Shown in pieces: positions 17,348 to 25,138 of a stretch of 64,000 nt of DNA. The position numbers and the translations under genes are program-made. This DNA comes from Paracoccaceae bacterium. GTDB lineage: Bacteria; Pseudomonadota; Alphaproteobacteria; Rhodobacterales; Rhodobacteraceae. Location: contig JAAFAB010000004.1 of NCBI GenBank assembly GCA_018222585.1, positions 248,001 to 312,000 on the forward strand. The letters run 5' to 3'. The stretch's first letter is position 1, and every line of letters starts with the position of its first letter. Under the pieces are notes generated by a model. The model saw nothing but the letters and a program-made list of their open reading frames with translations, was not told the DNA's origin and did not search any database.

Positions 17348-18603
17348 GAGGTGGTCCGGCAGCGGTTGACCGGCGTCTCGATCCGGCTCTTCGACGGGGT
17401 GCGCCCGGCAAAGCGCTGCGCCAGCGTCAGCGGCCCGGCGGTGATGCGGAAGTAGTCGTAATCCCCGGGCCGGTCGAAGGCACAGAGGTACTGGAAATGC
17501 AGCCGGAAGAAGCGCCGCTTCAGCTGCTGCCAGCGCTCGGGGGAAAGCGTCTGGGTGAAGGCGGCCGAGATCACCAGCGGATGCCGCTTGCCCTCGGGCG
17601 CCACGCCGCTGACGCTGACCGGATCGCAGAGCGCGAAGGCGCAGCCATCCCCGGGCGCGGTGACATCCAGCCAGAACAGTTCGTCCCGCGCCGCGAGGAA
17701 GGCAAGGTCGCCCCGCAGCCGCCGCGCCTCGGGCAGGAAGGACACCATGGGCACCACCTGCCCGAGCGACAAGAACGACAGCGCGGGCCCGGGGCGTGGC
17801 ACCTCTCCGGCGCGGATCAGGTCCGACAGGATCGAGACCGCCAGATGCGCGCCGGAGGAATGGCCGACGACCAGCACCTCATCGACCTCGCTGCGCAGCG
17901 CCTCGGCGATGCGGGCGCGGAATGCGGCCAGGCGATCCTCCAGCGCGGGCGGGTTGGCGCCACGGTGGCGGGCCGAGAAGGCGTAGTCGTGCATCAGGTA
18001 ATAGGCGAAGAACCTGCCGTCGCGGGCCTTGAACCAGGTGAGCACCGCCCAGCCGAGGGTGAGGCCAAGCGCCAGGCCTGCCCCCTGCCCAGCCAGCGCC
18101 GCGCCGAGGCGCGCGCCAATCTGCGAGGCGGCCGTGTAGCCCCCCCAGCCAAGCGCCACCGCCAGCGCCAGTTGCAGCAGCAGGAAGCCCACCGGGTAGA
18201 GCGCCGCGATCACCGGCCCCTTGCGCAGGCGCATCAGCCGGAACAGCGCCCCGGTCGAGATGTAGACCCAGGCCGTGCGCGCCAGCGCCAGGTAGGTGGC
18301 CCCGATCCCGTGGCCCATGGAGTCGCGCACTATGTCGGACCAGACCAGCACCTCGATCCCGGCGCGGGTTTCGGCGCCCTCGATATGCCCTGTGACCTCC
18401 CAGCCATAGGTCTCGCCGCCCTGGCGGCCTTTCAGGTCGATCCCGTAGCCCGAGATTTGCGCCTGCCCGGCCCCCTCGCGGCGGTAGAGCTCGCGGTAGC
18501 GGCGCGGGTGGATCGGGTCATAGCCGGGAATGTAGAAGACATGGCGCCGCCACCCCGCAGGCGGGGGCGATGTCTCTGGTATTTCAGGAGTCTGGCCGCT
18601 CAT
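17344..18603 (-). CDS. Membrane protein with alpha/beta-hydrolase nucleophile elbow
   Basis: A 419-residue protein beginning HVFYIPGYDPIHPRRYRELYRRE, a typical first strand of an alpha/beta-hydrolase. A pair of hydrophobic segments (about residues 125-190) follows, then the elbow VVGHSSGAHLAV (about 243-254) with a candidate catalytic serine. The fold is therefore interrupted by a membrane hairpin. A late His/Asp pair could complete the triad but cannot be assigned by eye. The start has GAGGGGAC close by. It overlaps the P450 start by four bases, and the two genes probably act on the same lipid or hydrophobic substrate. I do not recognise a named family. Confidence 0.7.
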   Translation of the reverse strand: MSGQTPEIPETSPPPAGWRRHVFYIPGYDPIHPRRYRELYRREGAGQAQISGYGIDLKGRQGGETYGWEVTGHIEGAETRAGIEVLVWSDIVRDSMGHGIGATYLALARTAWVYISTGALFRLMRLRKGPVIAALYPVGFLLLQLALAVALGWGGYTAASQIGARLGAALAGQGAGLALGLTLGWAVLTWFKARDGRFFAYYLMHDYAFSARHRGANPPALEDRLAAFRARIAEALRSEVDEVLVVGHSSGAHLAVSILSDLIRAGEVPRPGPALSFLSLGQVVPMVSFLPEARRLRGDLAFLAARDELFWLDVTAPGDGCAFALCDPVSVSGVAPEGKRHPLVISAAFTQTLSPERWQQLKRRFFRLHFQYLCAFDRPGDYDYFRITAGPLTLAQRFAGRTPSKSRIETPVNRCRTTS

Positions 18604-18661
18604 GTCCCCTCGCTTGGCGGCAGGTTAGCGCGCGGCGGCGGGGACGGAAAGCCTGCGCGGC

Positions 18662-19411
18662 TCAGCCGAGGGTCGCCAGCGCCGGGAAGGTCTCCAGCAG
18701 CCAGTAGGAGAAACGCGAAAAGCCCCCGGTCAGCATCAGCAGGCCGATGGTCCAGAGCAGCAGGCCCATGACGCGCTCGATCTGTTCCATGTGGCGTTTC
18801 ATCCAGCCCATCAGGCCGGTGAGGCGCGGCAGGAAGGCGGCGACCAGCAGGAAGGGAATGCCGAGGCCCGCCGCGTAGATCGCCAGCAGCAGGGTGCCCC
18901 GCGCCACCGAGGCTTCCTGCGCGGCCAGCGACAGGATGGCACCGAGCTGCGGGCCGATGCAGGGCGTCCAGCCGAAGGCGAAGGCGAGGCCGAGGACATA
19001 GGCGCCGAAGGCGCTGCCGCCCCGATCGCCGGCATCCAGCCGTGCCTCCCGATCAAGGAAGCCGATGCGGTAGACGCCGACGAAATGCGCGCCGAAGATC
19101 ATCACCACGATGCCGGCGGCGGTGTTGAACCAGTCCTGCCAGCTGAGGAACAGCGTCCCGATGGCCGAGACCGTGAAGCCGAGCAGCAGGAAGACCGTCG
19201 ACAGGCCCAGCACGAAGAACAGCGCTGCCAGGAGAGTGCGCCCGCGCGCGCCGCTGCGCCCCATGTCCGACAGCGAGACGCCGGACATATAGGCCAGGTA
19301 GGGGGGCACGATGGGCAACACGCAGGGGCTGAGGAACGACAGCAGCCCCGCCATCAGCGCAACGGTCAGCGCCGGCAGAAGGGCGGCGTCCATGATCTCG
19401 ATTCCGAACAT
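18662..19411 (-). CDS. ccdA: CcdA-type thiol-disulfide membrane transporter
   Basis: A 249-residue protein with six hydrophobic helices, the size of CcdA. It moves reducing equivalents across the inner membrane for cytochrome c maturation or periplasmic thiol homeostasis. The two conserved redox cysteines appear in LSPCVLPIVPPYLAYM (about residue 29) and GWTPCIGPQLG (about residue 160). The start at 19411 was preferred to much longer frames because it leaves a short N-terminus before the first helix; an ATG at 19393 is also possible. It is divergent from tusA across a repeat-rich gap. Confidence 0.9.
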   Translation of the reverse strand: MFGIEIMDAALLPALTVALMAGLLSFLSPCVLPIVPPYLAYMSGVSLSDMGRSGARGRTLLAALFFVLGLSTVFLLLGFTVSAIGTLFLSWQDWFNTAAGIVVMIFGAHFVGVYRIGFLDREARLDAGDRGGSAFGAYVLGLAFAFGWTPCIGPQLGAILSLAAQEASVARGTLLLAIYAAGLGIPFLLVAAFLPRLTGLMGWMKRHMEQIERVMGLLLWTIGLLMLTGGFSRFSYWLLETFPALATLG

Positions 19412-19553
19412 GGCACCGGAGTAGCGCGGGGCGCGCGGCGCGTCACCTGCCATCTCGTCACAGGGGCGTGTGCGGCTGGCGGCGGAGGACGGAGACGCCC
19501 GCGGGGCTTTGCCCCCCGCCAGTGCCGGGGCTCGATGCCCCTGCACTGGCCCC

Positions 19554-19575
19554 CCAGCACTGGCCCAGCACTGGC
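19554..19575. repeat. Tandem 11-bp repeat CCAGCACTGGC
   Basis: Two head-to-tail copies of CCAGCACTGGC (19554-19564 and 19565-19575) lie in the 225-bp gap between ccdA and tusA, next to a GGGGCTTTGCCCCCC block like the ends of the palindromic repeat family. The unit is nearly self-complementary. It could bind a regulator of tusA or be a decayed repeat element. Confidence 0.5.
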
Positions 19576-19636
19576 GCCCCCCGGCGTCCGGCGCGCGACT
19601 GCTGGACAGTTGCCGGAGCGCAGCCTAGCAAGAGGC

Positions 19637-19864
19637 ATGGAAGAGCTGACCGAGATCGACGCGCGCGGCCTGCGCTGCCCCCTGCCCGTGCTGCGTGCCC
19701 AGAAGGCCCTGCGTGCGCTGCCCCCGGGTGCGCTGCTGCGCCTGCTGGCCGATGATCCCATGGCCCGGATCGACCTGCCGCATTTCTGCGCCGAGGCCGG
19801 TCATGCACTGCTCTCGACCGAAGAGGTCGGCTCGGCGTTTCGCTTCCTGATCCGGCGCGGCTGA
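19637..19864 (+). CDS. tusA: TusA-family sulfurtransferase
   Basis: A 75-residue sulfur-carrier protein. The conserved ARGLRCPLPVLRAQKAL (about residues 9-25) contains the CPxP motif whose cysteine carries the persulfide. TusA-like proteins relay sulfur for tRNA 2-thiouridine, molybdenum cofactor or sulfur oxidation. The start at 19637 has AAGAGG just upstream and gives the normal family length. Its neighbour ccdA also deals with thiols, but no Tus relay partners are nearby, so the exact pathway is open. Confidence 0.88.
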   Translation: MEELTEIDARGLRCPLPVLRAQKALRALPPGALLRLLADDPMARIDLPHFCAEAGHALLSTEEVGSAFRFLIRRG

Positions 19865-20084
19865 TCTGCCGAGCCCGTGCCGCCGTCTGCCGCTCGCCGG
19901 TCCGTAGAGTATGGACCTGTCGTTCTGGCCGCACGCCAAGCGTCTGACCCGAAGCACACCATCCTGCCCCTTGCCCGCCCCCGAGTCCCGCCGCGGGATC
20001 CGTCAAGGCCGAGCGCCGCGTGCTGCTGCGCGAACCGGTGCAATCGGCAAGCCAACCGCCTCCCTGCACCCCGGCCCGCGGCAA

Positions 20085-20118
20085 AGAGAAGGGCCGCCCC
20101 CGAAGGTGCGGCCCGTTG
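20085..20118 (-). terminator. Rho-independent terminator of rne
   Basis: Minus-strand hairpin GGGCCGCACC-TTCG-GGGGCGGCCC followed by TTCTCTTT. It lies just past the RNase E stop codon. The stem is at 20091-20114 and has a stable TTCG-type loop. Confidence 0.85.
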
Positions 20119-20151
20119 TTTCGTCCAGATCCCTGGGGTCGGCGCTTCGGC

Positions 20152-22941
20152 TCAGCTGCCGAGCGACCACCAGCCGCGCTTCTTCGGCTTGGCAGGTTCC
20201 TCCGGCTCGGCGCTTTCCTCGGCCATCACCGGCTCCGGGGACGCCTCCGGCTCGGAGGTCGCCTCGGACGTCGGGGCTTTCTCAGATGTATCGGCGGCCC
20301 CGGTGTCATCCTTGGCCGCCTCATCCTTGGCCGTGTCCTCGCCCGCCGCATCTTCGCGCACCGTCTCCTCGGCAGCCGGTTTCGCGGAAGGCTCCTCTGC
20401 CGGGGCCTCCTTGGCCGGTGCCTCGGCTTCGGAGGTCTCTTCTGCGGCGACCTTTGCAGGCGTGGCGTCTTCGGCAACCGGCCCGGCTTCGGGGGCCGTC
20501 ACCTCGGGGGCCGCCGCCTGGGGACGCTCTTCCGGTGCATCGGCTTCCGTAGGCGCCGCCGCGGGGGCTTCCGCCTGTGCCGCTGCGGTCTCACCGGCGG
20601 CAGTCGGCTCCGCTGTCGCATCCTCGGCGGCATCGGTGCCGGTCGGCCCGGGCTTGACGTCATCGGCCTTCACGGCGCCCTCGGTGCTGTCGTCACCGCT
20701 TACCTGGTCGTCGCCCGAGCCCATGTTGTCATCGCCCGACCCGTCATCGGAACGCGAGCTCTTCCTCCGACGCCGACGACGCCGGCGCTTCTTCTTCGGC
20801 TGCTCCTCGCCCTCGCCCGCCTCTGGGCGCGACTGCCCGCCCGATTGGCCACCGGACTGCGAAGGGCTCTGCTCCTTCTCCTGGGCCTCGTCCTCGCGGG
20901 CTTCATCCTCGCGCGCCTCGGCCTCGACCTCGTCGTCGATATCCTCCATCAGCGAGGTATCGACAGAGACCACCGGCGCCGCCTCGGGTACCTTGCGGGT
21001 AGCGGTCTTGAACTTCTCCATCTCGAAATCGGGCGAAACCAGATGCGGCTGACCCTCGATGCGCACAGACAGGCCATAGCGGCCTTCGATCTGGGCCACA
21101 TGTTCGCGTTTCTGGTTCATCAGGTAGTTGGCGATGCCCACCGGGGCCTTCACCAGCACCTCGCGCGACCGGCGCCGCGTGCCCTCTTCCTCGATCTGGC
21201 GCAGGATCGACAGCGCCATGCTGTCGTCCGAGCGGATCAGGCCGGTGCCGTGGCAGGCGTGGCAGGGCTGGGTCGTCGCCTCGATCATGCCGGGACGCAG
21301 ACGCTGGCGCGACATCTCGAGAAGGCCGAAGCCCGAGATGCGGCCGACCTGGATCCGCGCCCGGTCGGTCTTCAGCTTGTCCTTCAGCTTCTTCTCGACG
21401 GCGGCGTTGTTCTTGCGCTCGTCCATGTCGATGAAGTCGATGACGATCAGGCCGGCGAGGTCCCGCAGACGCAGCTGGCGTGCCACCTCTTCAGCGGCCT
21501 CCAGGTTGGTCTTGGTCGCGGTTTCCTCGATCGAGCCCTCCTTGGTGGCGCGGCCCGAGTTGACGTCGATGGCCACCAGCGCCTCGGTGACGCCGATCAC
21601 GATGTAGCCGCCGGACTTCAGCTGCACGGTCGGGTTGAACATCCCCGCCAGGTAGCTTTCCACCTGGAAGCGCGCGAACAGCGGCAGCTGTTCGTTGTAG
21701 TGCTTCACGTTCTTGGCGTGGGACGGCATGATCATCTTCATGAAGTCCTTGGCGTTGCGGTAACCGCGTTCGCCTTCCACCAGGACCTCGTCGATCTCGC
21801 GCGAGTAGAGGTCGCGGATCGACCGTTTGATCAGATCGCCTTCCTCGTAGATCTTCGCCGGCGCGATCGACTGCAGCGTCAGCTCGCGGATCTGTTCCCA
21901 GAGGCGTTGCAGGTATTCGTAATCGCGCTTGATCTCGGACTTGGTGCGCTTGGCACCGGCGGTCCGCACGATCAGGCCCGCGCCCGAGGGCACGTCGATC
22001 TCGGTGGCGATCTCCTTCAGCTTCTTGCGGTCGGCGGCATTGGTGATCTTGCGCGAGATGCCACCGCCGCGGGCCGTGTTGGGCATCAGGACGCAGTAGC
22101 GACCGGCCAGCGACAGGTAGGTGGTCAGAGCCGCGCCCTTGTTGCCACGCTCTTCCTTGACGACCTGCACCAGCAGGATCTGGCGCACCTTGATGACTTC
22201 CTGGATCTTGTAGCGCTTGGGACGCGGCTTGCGCGGCGGGCGGATGTCCTCGTGATCGTCGTCGTCCGCGACGCTCTCGATCTCGCTATCCTTCTCGCCG
22301 GCAGTGCTGCGGCGGTTGCGGCCCGAGCGCGCATCATCATCGCCGTCATCGTCGCCCGCATCCTCGTCAGAGCCGTCCTCGGAGCGTGCCGCGGTGTCTT
22401 CGCCCGAGGTCTCCTCGGGTTCCTCCACCGGCGTCTCGCGCACGGTCATCATCGGAGAGCTGCCTTCCTCGCCGCCCTCGTCGCCGAGATCGATGGTTTC
22501 CATGCCCTCGATCTGGTCGCTTTCCGCGACCTCCTGGCTGACCGTGGCGTCGCCGCTTTCGGTCTTCTCGGCCTTGGCCGAGGAGCGCGAGCGCGACCGG
22601 GAGCGCTTCTTGGGCTTCTCCTCGTCTTCCTCGCGGGCGCGCTGTGCCTCGGCATAGGCGCGTTCTTCCTCCATCAGGGCCTCACGGTCCGCGACGGGGA
22701 TCTGGTAGTAATCCGGGTGGATCTCCGAGAAGGCCAGGAAGCCGTGGCGGTTGCCGCCGTAATCGACGAAGGCCGCCTGAAGCGACGGTTCGACGCGGGT
22801 TACCTTCGCGAGGTAGATGTTGCCAGCGAGCTGGCGCTTGTTCTCGGATTCGAAGTCGAACTCTTCAACCTTGTTTCCGTCCACCACCACGACGCGGGTT
22901 TCTTCCGCGTGGGTGGCGTCAATGAGCATTTTCTTTGCCAT
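20152..22941 (-). CDS. rne: Ribonuclease E
   Basis: The main endoribonuclease for mRNA decay and rRNA/tRNA processing and the degradosome scaffold; 929 residues. The N-terminal S1 domain (from about residue 35) is interrupted by a long acidic, Arg/Ser-rich insert at about residues 90-240, a feature of many alphaproteobacterial RNase E proteins. Then come the 5'-sensor and DNase-I-like region with catalytic aspartates in VAIDVNSGR and IVIDFIDMD, and the zinc-link PCHACHGTG. The C-terminal 300 residues are disordered, with an arginine-rich block (KKKRRRRRRRRK) and Ala/Glu-rich tail ending KKRGWWSLGS. The start at 22941 gives the canonical MAKKMLIDATHAEETR. Confidence 0.97.
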   Translation of the reverse strand: MAKKMLIDATHAEETRVVVVDGNKVEEFDFESENKRQLAGNIYLAKVTRVEPSLQAAFVDYGGNRHGFLAFSEIHPDYYQIPVADREALMEEERAYAEAQRAREEDEEKPKKRSRSRSRSSAKAEKTESGDATVSQEVAESDQIEGMETIDLGDEGGEEGSSPMMTVRETPVEEPEETSGEDTAARSEDGSDEDAGDDDGDDDARSGRNRRSTAGEKDSEIESVADDDDHEDIRPPRKPRPKRYKIQEVIKVRQILLVQVVKEERGNKGAALTTYLSLAGRYCVLMPNTARGGGISRKITNAADRKKLKEIATEIDVPSGAGLIVRTAGAKRTKSEIKRDYEYLQRLWEQIRELTLQSIAPAKIYEEGDLIKRSIRDLYSREIDEVLVEGERGYRNAKDFMKMIMPSHAKNVKHYNEQLPLFARFQVESYLAGMFNPTVQLKSGGYIVIGVTEALVAIDVNSGRATKEGSIEETATKTNLEAAEEVARQLRLRDLAGLIVIDFIDMDERKNNAAVEKKLKDKLKTDRARIQVGRISGFGLLEMSRQRLRPGMIEATTQPCHACHGTGLIRSDDSMALSILRQIEEEGTRRRSREVLVKAPVGIANYLMNQKREHVAQIEGRYGLSVRIEGQPHLVSPDFEMEKFKTATRKVPEAAPVVSVDTSLMEDIDDEVEAEAREDEAREDEAQEKEQSPSQSGGQSGGQSRPEAGEGEEQPKKKRRRRRRRRKSSRSDDGSGDDNMGSGDDQVSGDDSTEGAVKADDVKPGPTGTDAAEDATAEPTAAGETAAAQAEAPAAAPTEADAPEERPQAAAPEVTAPEAGPVAEDATPAKVAAEETSEAEAPAKEAPAEEPSAKPAAEETVREDAAGEDTAKDEAAKDDTGAADTSEKAPTSEATSEPEASPEPVMAEESAEPEEPAKPKKRGWWSLGS

Positions 22942-23777
22942 GGGGTCCAATTGCGCAGCGCAAGAGCCCCGGTCCCCGGAACGGATCCGGGCGGAGCGGG
23001 GGGACATGCGATACGACTGTCAGGGGCAACTCGGTCGGGGGCGTCGACGGGGCAAGGGCCGCCAGCATGGGCGTGCCTCCTGCCTGTCTCGATCCTCTCG
23101 CGCCTCATCGCGTTTCTTCTCCGACGGCTTCTCTCCGGCCCGGTTAAGCCCTGCCCGGTCTGACCGGTCAGAAGCTTCCTGGTGCCAAGAGGCGCCGCCC
23201 ATTCTGAACCGAAGGCACCCTCGGGCGCTTCGGCAAGTGCAAACCCCCTTGGGGGTCTATCCATCTGGCCCCCGGAGGGAGGTCTCTATCCATCACATCC
23301 GAAGCCAGCGAAACTCTCGAAGGCCAATGCGGTCCTTCCGGGACTGCGCATATGGCCGTTTCATGAACATAAGGTGCAGAGCGGGTCCATGACAATGCCG
23401 AAAATTGCACAACCGACGCGGGAAGCGGCAAAGCGGCGCGCTTTTTGCCTTCCCGCGACCACCGAAAGGCCTGGTGACCTGCCCTGCGCCCCTCTCCGCC
23501 ATCGGACCGAAGCATCCGGCGGGGCATGGGGGCGCTGCCCCCGCCGCTCCTGCGGAGCGACTCCCCCGGAGTATTTCCAGCCTGGTGATGCTATGGGGCC
23601 GGGACAGGAGGCACCCGACTTTTTTCACGGGGCGATTGCACGCCCGCGATCGCAAAAGTCCGGTGCCTCTCCAGGCCCTGTCCCGGATGCATCACCAGGC
23701 TGGAAATACTCCGGGGGTGAATGAAGCCGCAGGCTTCAGAGGGGGCAGCGCCCCCTCCGCCACTTCGATCCGGGCGA
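22942..23777. other. Long gap: rne leader and palindromic repeat copy 3
   Basis: This 836-bp gap has no gene I accept. The half next to rne (22942 to about 23340) must hold its promoter and 5' leader. In enterobacteria the rne leader folds for autoregulation; here only GC-rich inverted segments can be seen and no Shine-Dalgarno precedes the rne ATG. The other half carries the large palindrome at 23528-23755. Confidence 0.6.
23528..23755. repeat. Large palindromic repeat element, copy 3
   Basis: A 228-bp near-palindrome. The outer ends are GGGGGCGCTGCCCCC (23528-23542) and GGGGGCAGCGCCCCC (23741-23755). Inside are perfect 29-bp inverted arms at 23563-23591 and 23689-23717, beginning CCCCCGGAGTATTTCCAGCC. 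The central part pairs further (CCGGGACAGG with CCTGTCCCGG; GGCACCCGACTTTT with AAAAGTCCGGTGCC). It lies just past the 3' end of the DctD-like gene. It is the most complete copy of the family. Confidence 0.85.
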
Positions 23778-25115
23778 TCAGTTCAGGTAGTCGGCGCGCT
23801 GCAGCCCGTACTTGGCCATCTTCTCGTTCAGCGTCCGGCGTGGCAGGCAGAGCTCTTCCATGACGCTGGCAATCGAGCCCTTGTGACGGCGCATGGTGTT
23901 GTCGATCAGCATCCGCTCGAAGGCTTCCACATATTCCTTCAGCGGCTTGCCCTCGGTGGTCATCACCGGCTGCATCTCCTCGTTCTCGCTCATCAGCAGC
24001 GAGGCGATGGTGCCCGAGCCACGGCGCGATTGCAGCACGGCACGCTCGGCGACGTTGATCAGCTGGCGCACGTTGCCGGGCCAGGGGGCCTGCAGCAGCT
24101 GCGCCGCCTCCTGGGCACTGACCTGGGGCGCATCGCAACCATACTCATCCGCGAACTGTTCCGAAAGCCGCGTGAACAGTGCCAGGATGTCCTCGCCACG
24201 CTGGCGCAGCGGCGGCACGGTGATGCGCAGCGCGGCCAGGCGGTAGAACAGGTCCGGGCGCAGCGCGTCCTCGCAGGTGCGGTCCTGTTCCTGCAGGTTC
24301 GAGATCGCCACGATGCGCGTCTCGGCCGGGGTGCCCTGTTCGTTGATCGCCGAGAGCAGGCGCGCCTGCAGGCTCTCGCTCAGCGCCTCGACATCTTCCA
24401 GCACCAGGGTACCGCCCCGGGCCTCCTCGATGGCAGGCAGCTGAATGTCCTCGGGCTGCATCGGGCCGAAAAGCCGCTTCGACAGCTGCTCTTCCTCCAG
24501 CGCCGCGCAGGAGATCAGCACGAACTTCTTGCCGGCCCTGGCGCCAACCGCGTGCAGCGCATGGGCCACCAGGGTCTTGCCGGTGCCCGTCTCGCCGTCG
24601 ATCAGCACATGGCCGTCGGCCTGGCCGAGGTCTAGGATATCCTCGCGAAGCCGCTCCATCACCGGCGAGGTGCCGATCAGCTTCTTCATCAGCTGGCCGC
24701 CGTCCGAAAGTTCCTTGCGCAACTGGCGGTTGTCCATCGTCAGGCGGCGCGCATTGGCGGCCTTCTTGGCCAGCTGGGTCATCTTGTCGGGGTTGAACGG
24801 CTTCTCGAGGAAGTCGAAGGCGCCGAGCCGCATGGCCTCGACCGCCATCGGCACATCACCGTGGCCGGTGATCATGATCACCGGCAGCGAGCTGTCCGAT
24901 CCCATCAGCTTCTTCAGGAAGGCCATGCCGTCCATGCCGGGCATCTTGATGTCGCTGATCACGATGCCGGGATAGTCCGGCCCCAGTTTCTTCAGCGCCT
25001 CTTCGGCGCTCGGGAAGGTCTCGGTGTCATAGCCCGACAGGGCCAGCCACTGGCTGATCGACTGACGCATGTCCTGCTCGTCGTCGACGATCGCGATCTT
25101 CATGGCCTTCTGCAT
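23778..25115 (-). CDS. DctD-like NtrC-family response regulator lacking GAFTGA
   Basis: A 445-residue regulator with receiver domain (phosphoacceptor D55 in ISDIKMPGMDG), AAA+ domain (Walker A GETGTGKT at 174-181, Walker B GGTLVLEDVE at 234-243, arginine-finger region RPDLFYRL at 286-293) and C-terminal Fis-like HTH (SIASVMEELCLPRRTLNEKM). Where sigma-54 activators carry the GAFTGA loop, between LFG and GGTL, there is only PMQPEDIQLPAIEEAR, so the sigma-54 contact is missing. R. capsulatus NtrC, which also lacks the motif, is known to work with sigma-70 holoenzyme. It forms an operon with the kinase upstream; a C4-dicarboxylate role is inferred from family resemblance. GGAG precedes the start. 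Confidence 0.9.
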   Translation of the reverse strand: MQKAMKIAIVDDEQDMRQSISQWLALSGYDTETFPSAEEALKKLGPDYPGIVISDIKMPGMDGMAFLKKLMGSDSSLPVIMITGHGDVPMAVEAMRLGAFDFLEKPFNPDKMTQLAKKAANARRLTMDNRQLRKELSDGGQLMKKLIGTSPVMERLREDILDLGQADGHVLIDGETGTGKTLVAHALHAVGARAGKKFVLISCAALEEEQLSKRLFGPMQPEDIQLPAIEEARGGTLVLEDVEALSESLQARLLSAINEQGTPAETRIVAISNLQEQDRTCEDALRPDLFYRLAALRITVPPLRQRGEDILALFTRLSEQFADEYGCDAPQVSAQEAAQLLQAPWPGNVRQLINVAERAVLQSRRGSGTIASLLMSENEEMQPVMTTEGKPLKEYVEAFERMLIDNTMRRHKGSIASVMEELCLPRRTLNEKMAKYGLQRADYLN

Positions 25116-25138
25116 GTCTTTTCTCCGCTCTTATATCG

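Noticed and set aside
20020-23163. A 1047-codon open frame on the plus strand
   Set aside because: It is the complement of rne; the rne frame has all family motifs, and the antisense translation is repetitive Arg/Gly/Leu/His.
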